Positions 50,471-60,439 of a stretch of DNA of 64,000 nucleotides are shown here, in pieces. The stretch spans positions 34,675-98,674 of the forward strand of contig JBFLYO010000011.1 of the NCBI GenBank assembly GCA_040756745.1. The letters are read 5' to 3'. The stretch comes from JBFLYO01 sp040756745. Lineage in GTDB: Bacteria; Bacteroidota; Ignavibacteria; UBA10030; UBA6906. The translations under genes were made by a program, and so were the position numbers. A model generated the notes under the pieces. It did not search any database and was not told the DNA's origin. It worked only from the letters and a program-made list of their open reading frames with translations. The stretch's first letter is position 1; each line of letters begins with the position of its first letter.

Positions 50471-52879
50471 TCAGGCTGCCCGTCCAGCGGGTCCGAAGGC
50501 CTTTCCTCCTTGCAGCACGGTTGCGCTTGTCGCCATTCCATAAAAGACGGCGGCGCAAGCGGTGACAAGGTAAAATCCCGCCTCCACGGCGAGCAGGGCC
50601 GCAAGCACAGCACTGATCACCGATGCACCGCCGTTCACCGCCCAGGCCCACGGTGTCTGCCTCTCAGCGTGCTCGCTGAGAAAGCGCAAGCCCAACGGGA
50701 AGGGAAAGCCCATGAAAAACGATGGTGCCCCGACGAGAAGAGCCGAGAGTGCGATCTTGAGAGGAAAGGGGAGGGAGATCGTTGCACGAAGTAAGGGGGT
50801 GAGTATTCCAGCATATGCGAGGATGAAGAGTGCGATAACGAAGGTCACCGCTCGGAGAGTCCGGGGCGCGACTGCAACTCGACTTGACATCAGGCTTCCC
50901 AGTCCGCTGAACACAAGCATGCCGCCAATCACGGCAGCTGCGGCGTACACAGGATGGCCGAGATAGAGGATGAATCGTTGAATCAGCACGATCTCGAGAA
51001 ACATGAAACCGCAGCCCAGCGACCCGAAATACACAAGCGTCCACCATCGGCCTTTTCCCTGATCCCTCGTCAGAAGAAGCGGCAAAATGATGAGTGCGAA
51101 AGCTCCTGCTGAGACCTGCACCAATGCCACCAGGAGCAGCAGGTAGCCGAGCTCCAGGAATGGAACAGTACGGTCGCCGAAGATCTCACGAAGACGGGGA
51201 ACGCTCTTCAGCCGAAGGAACTGGGAGAAGTACGGCTGGTCATCGCTCGCAGGGGCGATGTGGAAGTCGTACTCGCTGTAGAGTGCATTGCGATGTACGC
51301 CGAGGATTCCATCCACCAACGCAAAGAACGATGTGTCCATCATCCTGTGGTGCCGGGCACGTTCATCGTTCCTTATGCCGGGGAGCGACAGCGGATCGAA
51401 AAGCAGTTCCGCGCAGAACTCCCTCACGGCGCGCACCTCCCGCGGCAGGATGGGCGAGCGTTTGACAGCGATGGTAACGCTCGCCCAGCTCCGAACAGCG
51501 GCAATGTGGTCCGCTGGATTCTTGATCCCGTTTTTCGTCAGCATTTCGACGACGGTGGCGAAGGCCTTCAATGGGTTTCGGTAGGGGTAATCGATCCATG
51601 AGGAAATGCTGAGCACGCCGTCCGGACTCAAGTGGTTCCATGCACTCTCAAACGCTTCAGCCGTATACAGGTACTGTTCGTGAATTGCAGTCAAACCGGA
51701 GGTGCCGCCAAAGGTTCCCACCATCGGCAGCACGATGACGTCGAACGTTGCTGTGTCACTCTCGAGAAACGAACGGGGGTCGATCTCATGAATGACGACA
51801 CCGGGACGAAAGTACAACGAGTCTGTTGCACAGGCAAAGTCTTCGCGGATGAGCGTTGTGACGTTCGAGTGCAGCTCGACCGCATGAATTGCAGCGGCGC
51901 CGTTTGCCACGGCAAGGGCCACATTCTCGCCGCTGTTAGCTTCCAATACGAGGACATTTGAGCTCGTGGAGAAACGGTACGGCAAATTCGCAGGCGTGAA
52001 GTTCAACACGCCGGCCGGCGTGAGAAAGGTTGAATCAGGAACGGCGCCGAACCAGTCGCCATTGCTGTACACGGCAGCCGTAGCAGGAATCCCGCCGCGA
52101 TACCGCACACTCAAACCCGGGGCGAATCGCAGCGCTGATGACTTGACCACCTCCACCAGGCCGAGAGGACTGAAGCGACGGGCCGTGACTCTGGCATCAG
52201 GAAGGTCCATCGCACGGCTCAAGGACTTAAATTGTGACGGAACCAGAGGATCAGGCGCCAAGAATACGTAGACTGCAATGATGAGTCCTGAAGCAACGAT
52301 TGTCAGGTCAGTTTTCCGGAAGGGCCTGGGGAGCAGGAGCGCGGCACCCAAGAGCGTCAGGATCGCAAGAAGAGGGGGCAACCGGGACGGCGCAAAGTAA
52401 GACATGAGAGCGACAGCGGAAAGGGCACCGGCTCCAGATCCCAAGAGATTCGCAAAATAGACCAGCCCGATCTGGCGCACGTTATGGGTGAACGCGATTC
52501 CCAGGGCAAGGCCGCCGAAGAAGAAGGGGATGAGGAGTATGCAGTAGGTTGTAAGCAGTTTGAGAAGGTCTCGCCCGCCGAGAAATATCAGAAAAGAATC
52601 GAAGCGTATGATTTCGGTTTGGATAATCGGTATGACCACCGCCATCGAAATTCCGCTGAATGCGATGGAGAGCGGAGTCAACCAGGACCCATGCCTCCTC
52701 AGCGCATCTTGCCGGACCGCGAGGAATGCTCCGCTTGCGCCCATCCCCAGGAGCGCCACCGAGATGATCATAGATGCGAAGTGGTGCCATTGGACAATCG
52801 AGAGCACCTGCATGAGGGAAAGTTGAAAGGCGATCAGGGAAATGGAAAGAAGCGCTACAGAGAGTGGGAGTCGCTTCAT
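50471..52879 (-). CDS. membrane-embedded spermidine-synthase-like protein
   Basis: An 802-residue protein. The N-terminus (1-215) and C-terminus (about 590-790) hold around six to seven membrane helices each, and the middle is a soluble SpeE-like Rossmann domain (NVLVLEANSGENVALAVANG, VVIHEIDPRSFLES, FDVIVLPMVGTFGG). The canonical D(D/E)-pair of aminopropyltransferases is not evident, so polyamine synthesis is doubtful. Similar fused proteins are common in environmental genomes without assigned function. It lies nine bases after the isoaspartyl methyltransferase gene. Confidence 0.75.
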   Translation of the reverse strand: MKRLPLSVALLSISLIAFQLSLMQVLSIVQWHHFASMIISVALLGMGASGAFLAVRQDALRRHGSWLTPLSIAFSGISMAVVIPIIQTEIIRFDSFLIFLGGRDLLKLLTTYCILLIPFFFGGLALGIAFTHNVRQIGLVYFANLLGSGAGALSAVALMSYFAPSRLPPLLAILTLLGAALLLPRPFRKTDLTIVASGLIIAVYVFLAPDPLVPSQFKSLSRAMDLPDARVTARRFSPLGLVEVVKSSALRFAPGLSVRYRGGIPATAAVYSNGDWFGAVPDSTFLTPAGVLNFTPANLPYRFSTSSNVLVLEANSGENVALAVANGAAAIHAVELHSNVTTLIREDFACATDSLYFRPGVVIHEIDPRSFLESDTATFDVIVLPMVGTFGGTSGLTAIHEQYLYTAEAFESAWNHLSPDGVLSISSWIDYPYRNPLKAFATVVEMLTKNGIKNPADHIAAVRSWASVTIAVKRSPILPREVRAVREFCAELLFDPLSLPGIRNDERARHHRMMDTSFFALVDGILGVHRNALYSEYDFHIAPASDDQPYFSQFLRLKSVPRLREIFGDRTVPFLELGYLLLLVALVQVSAGAFALIILPLLLTRDQGKGRWWTLVYFGSLGCGFMFLEIVLIQRFILYLGHPVYAAAAVIGGMLVFSGLGSLMSSRVAVAPRTLRAVTFVIALFILAYAGILTPLLRATISLPFPLKIALSALLVGAPSFFMGFPFPLGLRFLSEHAERQTPWAWAVNGGASVISAVLAALLAVEAGFYLVTACAAVFYGMATSATVLQGGKAFGPAGRAA

Positions 52880-52888
52880 TGCGTGTGA

Positions 52889-53572
52889 TCAGTGATCGCC
52901 GGAGAGGGGGACAAAGCGGACGGGCATGAGGCTTCGCGTTGTGACTTCCTTGCCCCTCTTTTCCACAAGCATGAGAGTCTGGACGAGGAAAGGAGATCCG
53001 ACAGGGATCACCATTTTGCCGCCATCCTTGAGCTGTTCGATAAGCGGCGGGGGGATATACTCGGCGGCAGCGGTGACGATGATGGCATCGTACGGGGCAT
53101 GTTCATTCCAGCCATAGAACCCGTCTGCGTTCATGGTGGCGACATTGTGGTAACCCAGTCGCTTCAACCGGGCCGACGCCTCGATGCAAAGCTCTTTGAT
53201 GATCTCGACAGAGAATACGGAGTCGATCAGTGTTGAAAGAATTGCCGCCTGGTATCCTGAACCTGTTCCAACCTCCAAGATTTTGTCTCTCTGGTGGGGA
53301 TTGAGAAGTTCCGTCATGTAGGCGACAATGTACGGCTGGGAGATCGTCTGCCCCCTGCCGATCGGCAGAGGGCTGTCATCGTACGCATCATCGATCCACG
53401 CGGAACGGACAAACAGGTGCCGCGGAACCGTGTTCATAGCCCGGAGGACAGCCGGATGGGAGACTCCACGGCCCGCGATCTGGATTCGCACCATGTCATC
53501 GCGTGCCTGCCTGTATCCGTCCTGAAGAGGGAAACCGATGGCCAGGAGTATGAGGAGGGCGATCGTGTACAC
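52889..53572 (-). CDS. exported protein-L-isoaspartate O-methyltransferase
   Basis: A 227-residue PCMT. It has the Pcm motifs VLRAMNTVPRHLFV, GQTISQPYIVAYMTELL, ILEVGTGSGYQAAIL and YDAIIVTAAAEYIPPPLIEQL. I place the start at the GTG at 53572 because GGGAGG lies six bases upstream and the first 17 residues (VYTIALLILLAIGFPLQ) make a signal peptide or anchor; the longer open frame to 53704 overlaps the promoter. It therefore should repair envelope proteins rather than cytoplasmic ones, and would need SAM outside the cytoplasm unless it stays anchored facing inward. Confidence 0.85.
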   Translation of the reverse strand: MYTIALLILLAIGFPLQDGYRQARDDMVRIQIAGRGVSHPAVLRAMNTVPRHLFVRSAWIDDAYDDSPLPIGRGQTISQPYIVAYMTELLNPHQRDKILEVGTGSGYQAAILSTLIDSVFSVEIIKELCIEASARLKRLGYHNVATMNADGFYGWNEHAPYDAIIVTAAAEYIPPPLIEQLKDGGKMVIPVGSPFLVQTLMLVEKRGKEVTTRSLMPVRFVPLSGDH

Positions 53573-53594
53573 GCAGAACCTCCCGTTGGAATGA

Positions 53595-53623
53595 AAACTA
53601 ATCAACGCGTGTGAGGTTGTCAA
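53595..53623 (-). promoter_or_regulatory. possible promoter of the methyltransferase unit
   Basis: On the minus strand TTGACA (53623-53618), 17 bases, TAGTTT (53600-53595). The -35 is perfect and the -10 weak; the leader would be about 16 bases with the ribosome site inside it. Confidence 0.4.
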
Positions 53624-53717
53624 GCTGACATCCTTGCATCTTCTACCGGTGAAGAGTACCTTGCCAATGCGCTCGTTACGCTCACCTGTGCCACTTTTCC
53701 CCAAGGATTACATCACC

Positions 53718-56045
53718 ATGGTACGAGCATTCCTCCTCTGTTCCATTGCGTTCCTCTTTGCCCCGATCATTCTGGCTGATGCACCCCGAGCCGTTTCGCG
53801 CGATGAATACCTTGCCTACGCAACGGCCGCCGCCGAACGGGGATGGAATGCCATCCCGTCGGAACGGGAGCAATGGAAGAAGAGCATCGACCTGAATTAC
53901 GTCTTCGGCTACAACCCTCCCGGCAATGACCTCTACCTGGCCGCCCTATCGGCAAACCTGTACGAACTGACGCGCAATCCGAAATACCTCGAACGGGTGA
54001 AGTCGCTGCTGCTGTACTATGGGCGCTATCGGGAGGCCTATCCCCCTGAATTCCGCAAGTCCCGCGAGGAGTTTGCACGAGGCATCCCGGCCCTCCCCAA
54101 CATCTTCACGTTTGGCAAGTACGTCCGTGCGTACGAAGTCCTGCAGACCTACGGCTCCCTCTCCCGGGCGGAGCGGGATACGATCGAGGGGAATATCGCG
54201 GGGAGCGCGGACTTCCTGATCACGTTTCAGGAGTGGGGACCCATGAACAGGGCGATGCTTCGGGCAGAATCGATCGCCTATGCCGCGAAAGTGCTCACGA
54301 GCCATCCTAACCGTACAATGTGGGAAATGTACGGGAAGGTCCTCGGCGATGATAGCTGGAACCACTGGGAGATCGAGGATGCAACCGGCTACCACGCCGT
54401 CTGGCTCTATGCTCTTCTCAGCTATGCCTGCGATATCCGCGAGGACGAGTCGGTATTCCACATGCCTGTGATGCACTACTACTTCGACTACTTCCTTTCG
54501 TTGATGAGCCCTGCGGGGTTTATCCCGGATTTCGGGGATGCAGATTGGCAGGGGGGATGGGAACGCTTCATTCCGTTCTTCGAGAAGGGGGGCGCGGTGT
54601 ACAAGGATCCGCGGTACCGATGGGCTGCCGCCCGCCTGTTCAGGCGCTTTGTTGATCCTTCTTCCTCGCGGCCCAACGTGTTCATCGCCAACGTACTGTC
54701 GGATGCCTGCCGGTGGGCGGATTTCAGCGTGCAAGCACAGGAACCTGCGACCGGGAGCCAGGAAGTCCTTGAGGATGTTGTCGGCAAGAAGGTCGTTTTT
54801 CGCAACGGCTGGGATTCCTCCAGCACCTACCTGTTGTACAATTACCGCGATATCGGTGATGGCGGATGGCTCCCGCGCGAGTACCTCAGAACCACGATCC
54901 CCGTGGAAGAAGAGAAGATGCACCACGGCCACTCAGACGAGAACAGCATTGCCCTCCTGATGAAAAACGGATCGGTGTTGCTGCACGACGGGGGGTATCG
55001 CGACTACATGCCGAGCGGCCCCTTCGGGGCGTACCGCGCAGATTACTATCACAACCGGCTGACGGTACGCGATGGGAAGATTGCCCTCGGACAGAAACAT
55101 GGCGAATACCGATTCGCGACGCCGAACCAGTCGGCCGTCCCCGGCCAAAGCCTGCTGGAATTCTTCCGCAACTCCGGCGCGTACCGCGATGTCAGCACGC
55201 GGAACATCGACTTTCAATCAACGCGCCGCGTCGATATGACGCGGACCCGCGTGATCGACGAACATCTGGGATATGAAGCCGACCGCGTGGTCACGTATCT
55301 CAAAGAGCTGGATTGGTTTGTTATCGTGGATGTCGTTCGCTTCAGGCGGCCCGGATACCTGACAATGGCGACCCTGTGGCACACGCGCCAGATCTTGAGC
55401 CGTGGTGAGGGGTGGTACGACACGGCGTACGACTCCCTACGGCACATCGATGTCCGCGGAGGCGAGCGGCTTCTCATTGTCTTTCCTCGCCGCGCCCAGC
55501 TGATCGACGGATTTGAAAGTCAGCCCCGGTACTACCAACGGGAGCAGACGATCTATCAGATGATCGGGCGTCACGGGTATCAGGGAGACCTGCAGACGTT
55601 TGTCACGATCCTCATCCCCCACGACGCTGCAGCAGATCCAAGACGGCTCGTGGATGCTGTGCAAATGGTCCCAGTCGATCGCCCCGAAACTGCGCTTGCG
55701 CTGATGGTGCGTGCAGAGCAGACGGACTACCTCCTGGGTTTGAAACTGGATCTTGAGGAGGAACTCATCCGCGACTGGCGACGGCCGATGTATACCTACG
55801 AGTCCGGGCGGACACGCTACGGCGATTACGAGACCGACGGACACTTCCTCATCGTTCGGGAGTCGGCTGACAGCACGTGGTACAGCGTGAGTGGGGCAAC
55901 GAAGGTCTCATATCGGGGAAAGGTCCTGCACGAACAGACGCCGGTCCGTTCTTTCCTGAATTTCGACGGGACGCCAGACCTCCCCGGGGTGGGGAAGTTG
56001 AGGAGGTGGGAGGGGGAAGTTGGAGGGAAGAGTGAAGAGAGATGA
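53718..56045 (+). CDS. heparinase II/III-like polysaccharide lyase
   Basis: A 775-residue secreted protein: signal peptide AFLLCSIAFLFAPIILADA, an (alpha/alpha) toroid domain (about 40-370; MLRAESIAYAAK and DDSWNHWEIEDATGYHAVW hold the Asn/Tyr/His region), then a beta-sandwich heparinase II/III domain with HHGHSDENSIALLMKNGSV and LLHDGGYRDY. The fold cleaves uronic-acid polysaccharides (alginate, heparin, ulvan and others) by beta-elimination; the target is not fixed. The ATG at 53718 places the signal first. It converges with the next, larger lyase. Confidence 0.82.
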   Translation: MVRAFLLCSIAFLFAPIILADAPRAVSRDEYLAYATAAAERGWNAIPSEREQWKKSIDLNYVFGYNPPGNDLYLAALSANLYELTRNPKYLERVKSLLLYYGRYREAYPPEFRKSREEFARGIPALPNIFTFGKYVRAYEVLQTYGSLSRAERDTIEGNIAGSADFLITFQEWGPMNRAMLRAESIAYAAKVLTSHPNRTMWEMYGKVLGDDSWNHWEIEDATGYHAVWLYALLSYACDIREDESVFHMPVMHYYFDYFLSLMSPAGFIPDFGDADWQGGWERFIPFFEKGGAVYKDPRYRWAAARLFRRFVDPSSSRPNVFIANVLSDACRWADFSVQAQEPATGSQEVLEDVVGKKVVFRNGWDSSSTYLLYNYRDIGDGGWLPREYLRTTIPVEEEKMHHGHSDENSIALLMKNGSVLLHDGGYRDYMPSGPFGAYRADYYHNRLTVRDGKIALGQKHGEYRFATPNQSAVPGQSLLEFFRNSGAYRDVSTRNIDFQSTRRVDMTRTRVIDEHLGYEADRVVTYLKELDWFVIVDVVRFRRPGYLTMATLWHTRQILSRGEGWYDTAYDSLRHIDVRGGERLLIVFPRRAQLIDGFESQPRYYQREQTIYQMIGRHGYQGDLQTFVTILIPHDAAADPRRLVDAVQMVPVDRPETALALMVRAEQTDYLLGLKLDLEEELIRDWRRPMYTYESGRTRYGDYETDGHFLIVRESADSTWYSVSGATKVSYRGKVLHEQTPVRSFLNFDGTPDLPGVGKLRRWEGEVGGKSEER

Positions 56046-56128
56046 GAGATGAGAGAAGAATTGCGAGTTTGTCGTTCACCGTTCATCGGATGACCGGTTA
56101 GCCCTTCACAATCCAACGTTCGCACGGC

Positions 56129-59100
56129 TCATTCCTCAAACGAGAGCGTTCCGATCGTGCCCATGTCCCACCACGACTGGTTCTGTGTGTAGCCTGCCCA
56201 GATGTGAACGTTCTTTCGGTATGTCGTGCCGTCGTTGTCGTTGATGGCAACGTCAAACCCTAACATGCTCCCCTGTGGGGGTTGGAGAATGCGCAACGAA
56301 CGCCAGGGAAAGCGGCAAATCAGTGAATAGCCGTGTGCGGTACGATGGAAGAATGACTCTGCATGGGGTACCAGGAGCGGTTTTGGAACCAACGGTCCCC
56401 CGGCACCTCCCCCTCGCCACAGTTCCGCCGGGAAGTCCGTGAGCCGGTGTTCGGCCATCGAGACGTGTCGAAACAGTCCAGGTGTCGGCGGATCCGAGAG
56501 TTGGTCGGACCCCCTGCGGGTATCGACGACCACCTCCATGCAGTCATTGTCCCAGGGGTAGCTCATTGCCGGAAAGTTCCAGTGGGTAACGACTGAATCG
56601 TCCGTGACGTCAGCACCGACGTACAGAAACGTGGTGTCGTACATCACAGCCACGGTCGCTGAAAGGTCCCGCTTCCCCCTCCACGGTTGATTCCCGAGGA
56701 GCAGACGCGATATCTGCCAGACCGAATCGATCGCAATGGGAGCATCCCGATTCCAACCCCTCCAGCTTCCATCAAGCGAGGGAGGGACGTTCGCTCGGTG
56801 GGCTACGGCAACATACATATCCCGTTCGATCGTGGTCTGGAATTCGCCTGTCTGCAATCGGACCCGTAGTGGGTAATGCCCGTCGGATCGCCGCCTCCCG
56901 GCGAATCTGCAGTTGAAGTCAATGACGATGCCGCCGCCCCCCTTTACCTTCACTTGGCTTCCGCCTTTGCTCCGGTTCTCCTCCATATTCTCATCGGAGA
57001 TCGACCAGTCCGCCACGGGCAGCATGGTTACCTGAACCTCCCGATCCGTCTGGGTAAGATTCCTGACCTCGACACGAACCACATCGCGTGAGCCGTTTGG
57101 CAGAGAGATCCTGGCTTCCACAGGAGGCTTGACGACGAATGCACGTGTGGCAGATGCGGGGCCGCAACGGAACGTCAGTTCGTGCGTCGCCGGTGGGGCG
57201 TCGACTGGGACCAGAAGTGGAAGATCGAACATCGCTGAACTCCCAGGCCGGATCGTTTGCATCGTCTCCGATGTGTACGTCAGCATCTGCTGCTCGATGC
57301 GATATCGCTGAGGCCAAATGCGGCGCTGGACGGTTCCCTTATGCAAGGCAGGAAGGTTGACGATCCCCCCCCACCACTCGAGTTGCCCGCGGACCCGATC
57401 TTGCCAACCCTCCGCCGGACGTACCCTCAGCTTCCCGTGTATTGAAGCGCCTCCGGGGTTCCAGACCCGCACACGCAGCTGGTTTCGGACACCGATGTAG
57501 AGAGCGCTGTTGGCGGGTTCGACCAGCTCAATGAGAGGCTCGTGCGAAGACGTGACGACGACATAGCTGCCGTCACGCTTGAATGAGCCACGTAAGCCGT
57601 TGACACTGACGCTCCGGATCCGGGGCGCCCAGATGCGGAGGTCAACAAATGGCTCGCCGGCGTCGATGACGAGTGAGGAGTCCGTCCACTGACACTCGAG
57701 GTCGGCGAGCACTCTCGGCGATTGTATAAGCAACACGCCTCCGTCTTTCACGCTGCGCACATTGAATGCGCTGAGGAGCGTCACACGGTTACCGGCCTTC
57801 CTAATCAGTGTGAACGACGTGTGAGTCGAGTCGGAGAGAATCCGGTCAATGCCATTTGCGTGATCGATGCGGTAGCTGAATGGGTCCCCATCCGGAGCGA
57901 ACGAGCGAATGCGGGAAGTGTCGCGATAGGCTTGGAGGATGTGCGCGTACCGGGTCCGTACGGTGCGGCGGCGGCTCATGATCATCGGCAGCGGGCTCCG
58001 GTCTGACACCATCTGCTTGTAAAAACCGCCGAGCGGCGGCGTCATCGCCGTGAAGAGCCTCGTCCCCTGCTCCGCTGCTGCAAACACAGTCAGTTTCTCG
58101 CCGTCCGGCGCAGAGAACATCGCCTGCCACGGCCCATCGACCACAGCAGAGCGCACGTCCCGTAACTGGTCGTAACCGGGGATCCCCGGTTCGGGTCCGA
58201 ACAGCGTATCGGGTTCGTCGCGAAGGATCGCTCCGCTGACTGTCAGCCGTCCCGACGCATGAAGGGGCCAATCGATCAATCGCGGCTCATCGGACTCCAC
58301 ATTCACGACGTCAAGCACGTAGTCAGCCGCCTGGAGAATCGTGCGGGTCAGCTTCGCGCCGGGGTACACGGTCGCCGACCTTCCCGACGCCACCTGCAGG
58401 GACGGGAGGCTCCCGTAAAAGACGGGCTCGCCGTTCGACCAGGTCTGGCTCGTCTGATCGATGACCACCGTGTTATGTGCGATCGTCTGGCGGTACCAGA
58501 GTTGGAGGTTGGGATTGAAGTATGATTCGTTCAGCGGGTCGACAATCCAATTCCGGCCCCGTGCATAATACCCGATCTGCAGCCGGTCCGGGTGGCCATG
58601 TTCGCCTCCCATGATCCCGTAGTCCAGGTACGCACAGCGTCGATCGCTGCCGGACCCGTTCCGGAGCATGGCGAAACCATTCCCTTCGAGGTTCGAGCTC
58701 TTCGCGGGATACACATCGCTCGAGTCGGGGGGGAATTCGGGGACCAGGTTGAACACCGTGACGGGGGAGCCTGAGCGGCCGAGAGCCGAGGTTTCTCCTG
58801 CGACCTGCGTTCCGCGATTCTGGCCCGCGAGCGTGAGGAGAGCGCGGTAGCGCTGTTCGCCGTAGACGGCATAACCCACCTCGTAGAACGCTGCGTACTC
58901 AAGAAGATTACCGCCGCCGCTGTCTTTGTTGCGCGGGAATTCCAGGTTGGGCAGGATGACGTCAAACGGAGCGTCGAACATCGATTTGATCGACCGTCCG
59001 GCGATCTGCCGGTAGTAGAGGTCCAGCCCGTTGTGCCGCCCCATCTCGGCGAGATGAATCAACGCACGGAGAGCCACAAAATGATACCCGGACCACTCCG

Positions 59101-59953
59101 GCCAGAAACCGCTTTCCGGCAATGCCGAACCGAGTTGCCATTCATAGCCGTACTTCCCTCTGAGCGCGAAGTCGATCAGGTCTTGCTCTCCGAAGAGGAA
59201 ACCGATTGCGGCCGACACATTGTTGTACCAGAGTTGCCTGTTCGAGGCAGTCTCAGGGAATTGTTGAGTAATTCTCGCAAGGGGGAGAAACAAACTGTCT
59301 TTGATCAGCTCCCGATCCCTGGCTGAAAAACCCCTGTAATCGTGCAGGAGGTCATAGCCGTAGGCCATGTCCACTCCCCAGAAGGACTCTGAGAGCGTCC
59401 CGAAGAAGACGTGTGCAGGGCCGAGAATTGTGTTGCCGGTGGGGTAGGAAAGGTACAGTTCCGCAAATCGTATGAGGATCTCCCTTCCGGCCTCCGCGTA
59501 CCGTTCGTCGCCGTACAGCTGGAAGAGGATACCTGCCCACACCAGATGAGAGGCGACTTCTCTGTTGTACCACCCCGCCCATGCAGCATCATATTTCCCT
59601 CCGCTGTACCGTTCGCTCGTATCCTTCGGGCAACGATGCCGGTGCGGACTGAACTCCTCATAGAGGAGTTCGACATCGTGCACCGGGCAGGTGTACATCT
59701 TATATTCGTATGTTTGTTTGATTGGGGAGACGTGAATCGGGCGATGGGCGATGAATGCATCAGTCCGCCGCTTGTTCTCCACGATGATGGAACGGTACCA
59801 GGATGACTGCCCCATCCAGACTCGTGCACGAGCGATATCTGCTGAATCGGCAAGAAGGCGTGGGTGAGTCCGAGTGACGACACTGGCCTGTGGCGTGGTT
59901 GGCTGAGCGGTGATGCCTGCAAGAAGGAAGAACAGGGCGTGGACGATGCGCAT
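56129..59953 (-). CDS. large heparinase-like lyase with C-terminal CBM9
   Basis: A 1274-residue secreted protein. After the signal peptide (MRIVHALFFLLAGITAQ) comes an alpha-toroid region with a Cys/His cluster (MYTCPVHDVELLY; HRHRCPKD) and YDAAWAGWYNREVASHLVWAG, then the heparinase II/III beta-sandwich (YGIMGGEHGHPDRLQIGYY; IAHNTVVIDQTSQ), Ig-like NEW3-type linkers (about 830-1060) and a C-terminal family 9-like carbohydrate-binding module (DGSWRGWNRDAPIAID; WDNDCMEVVVDTR; LGFDVAINDND). It is three times the length of single-domain lyases. The ATG follows TACTAT by seven bases with no ribosome site, so it may be leaderless. Confidence 0.8.
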   Translation of the reverse strand: MRIVHALFFLLAGITAQPTTPQASVVTRTHPRLLADSADIARARVWMGQSSWYRSIIVENKRRTDAFIAHRPIHVSPIKQTYEYKMYTCPVHDVELLYEEFSPHRHRCPKDTSERYSGGKYDAAWAGWYNREVASHLVWAGILFQLYGDERYAEAGREILIRFAELYLSYPTGNTILGPAHVFFGTLSESFWGVDMAYGYDLLHDYRGFSARDRELIKDSLFLPLARITQQFPETASNRQLWYNNVSAAIGFLFGEQDLIDFALRGKYGYEWQLGSALPESGFWPEWSGYHFVALRALIHLAEMGRHNGLDLYYRQIAGRSIKSMFDAPFDVILPNLEFPRNKDSGGGNLLEYAAFYEVGYAVYGEQRYRALLTLAGQNRGTQVAGETSALGRSGSPVTVFNLVPEFPPDSSDVYPAKSSNLEGNGFAMLRNGSGSDRRCAYLDYGIMGGEHGHPDRLQIGYYARGRNWIVDPLNESYFNPNLQLWYRQTIAHNTVVIDQTSQTWSNGEPVFYGSLPSLQVASGRSATVYPGAKLTRTILQAADYVLDVVNVESDEPRLIDWPLHASGRLTVSGAILRDEPDTLFGPEPGIPGYDQLRDVRSAVVDGPWQAMFSAPDGEKLTVFAAAEQGTRLFTAMTPPLGGFYKQMVSDRSPLPMIMSRRRTVRTRYAHILQAYRDTSRIRSFAPDGDPFSYRIDHANGIDRILSDSTHTSFTLIRKAGNRVTLLSAFNVRSVKDGGVLLIQSPRVLADLECQWTDSSLVIDAGEPFVDLRIWAPRIRSVSVNGLRGSFKRDGSYVVVTSSHEPLIELVEPANSALYIGVRNQLRVRVWNPGGASIHGKLRVRPAEGWQDRVRGQLEWWGGIVNLPALHKGTVQRRIWPQRYRIEQQMLTYTSETMQTIRPGSSAMFDLPLLVPVDAPPATHELTFRCGPASATRAFVVKPPVEARISLPNGSRDVVRVEVRNLTQTDREVQVTMLPVADWSISDENMEENRSKGGSQVKVKGGGGIVIDFNCRFAGRRRSDGHYPLRVRLQTGEFQTTIERDMYVAVAHRANVPPSLDGSWRGWNRDAPIAIDSVWQISRLLLGNQPWRGKRDLSATVAVMYDTTFLYVGADVTDDSVVTHWNFPAMSYPWDNDCMEVVVDTRRGSDQLSDPPTPGLFRHVSMAEHRLTDFPAELWRGGGAGGPLVPKPLLVPHAESFFHRTAHGYSLICRFPWRSLRILQPPQGSMLGFDVAINDNDGTTYRKNVHIWAGYTQNQSWWDMGTIGTLSFEE

Positions 59954-59960
59954 GCGTAAA

Positions 59961-59966
59961 ATAGTA
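59961..59966 (-). promoter_or_regulatory. -10 element of the large lyase gene
   Basis: TACTAT on the minus strand ends seven bases before the ATG at 59953, the same spacing as at hisL and arfB. The -35 region is weak. Confidence 0.35.
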
Positions 59967-60275
59967 GTGGGGGTGGTGAAAATTCACACGGCCTGGTTCA
60001 CGAGCTCAAAAAAATACACAGCGCCCTTTCCAATGTCAAATGGTGCGATTAGCGCAGGCAATGTCCTTGACCGGTTCGCAACCTTCTGTCCAGGCGTTGC
60101 TGGAAGTGGATAACCAGAGTGGCATGGCAGAGATGTCCAGGGACCCCGCACAGTTGATTGCTGCAATTTGCCACCCTCTGCGTATCCGACCGGGCATTTC
60201 TTCTCCCGAGTAATGGCGGCGAACTCCCTCGCCGGATCGGGTGTTCTAAAGTGTCACACAACGGGAGGAATCGTC

Positions 60276-60347
60276 ATGAATGCCGGAGTGCTCGGGACAG
60301 GCATGGTAGGTGTTTCGATAGGCAGCAAACTCGTGCGGGCGGCGTAA
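60276..60347 (+). pseudogene. remnant of an NADP-dependent F420-type oxidoreductase
   Basis: A ribosome site GGGAGG precedes an ATG that reads MNAGVLGTGMVGVSIGSKLVRAA and then stops. This is the opening beta-alpha Rossmann element (GxGxxG as GTGMVG) of NADPH-F420-reductase-like proteins, usually ~210 residues long. Nothing after the stop continues the fold in any frame I checked, so the rest has been deleted. Confidence 0.55.
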
Positions 60348-60439
60348 CCCAGATGGTGCCCCGTGACGTGAATCTCCGAGTCGGGGCTTCCGTATACTGT
60401 ATGGAAAGATGCCTATCCGGATCCGGATGAGGAGAATGA

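Larger units (their letters stand above)
59954..60439 (+). other. non-coding stretch with a gene remnant
   Basis: About 490 bases without an intact gene. It contains the truncated NADP-oxidoreductase start (60276-60347), and GAGGAGA serving the next gene lies at the right edge. No repeats or RNA structure were found. Confidence 0.6.

Noticed and set aside
53634..53717. N-terminal extension of the heparinase-like protein from a TTG at 53634
   Set aside because: It would place 28 residues ahead of a clear signal peptide and overlap the weak promoter region; the ATG at 53718 is better.
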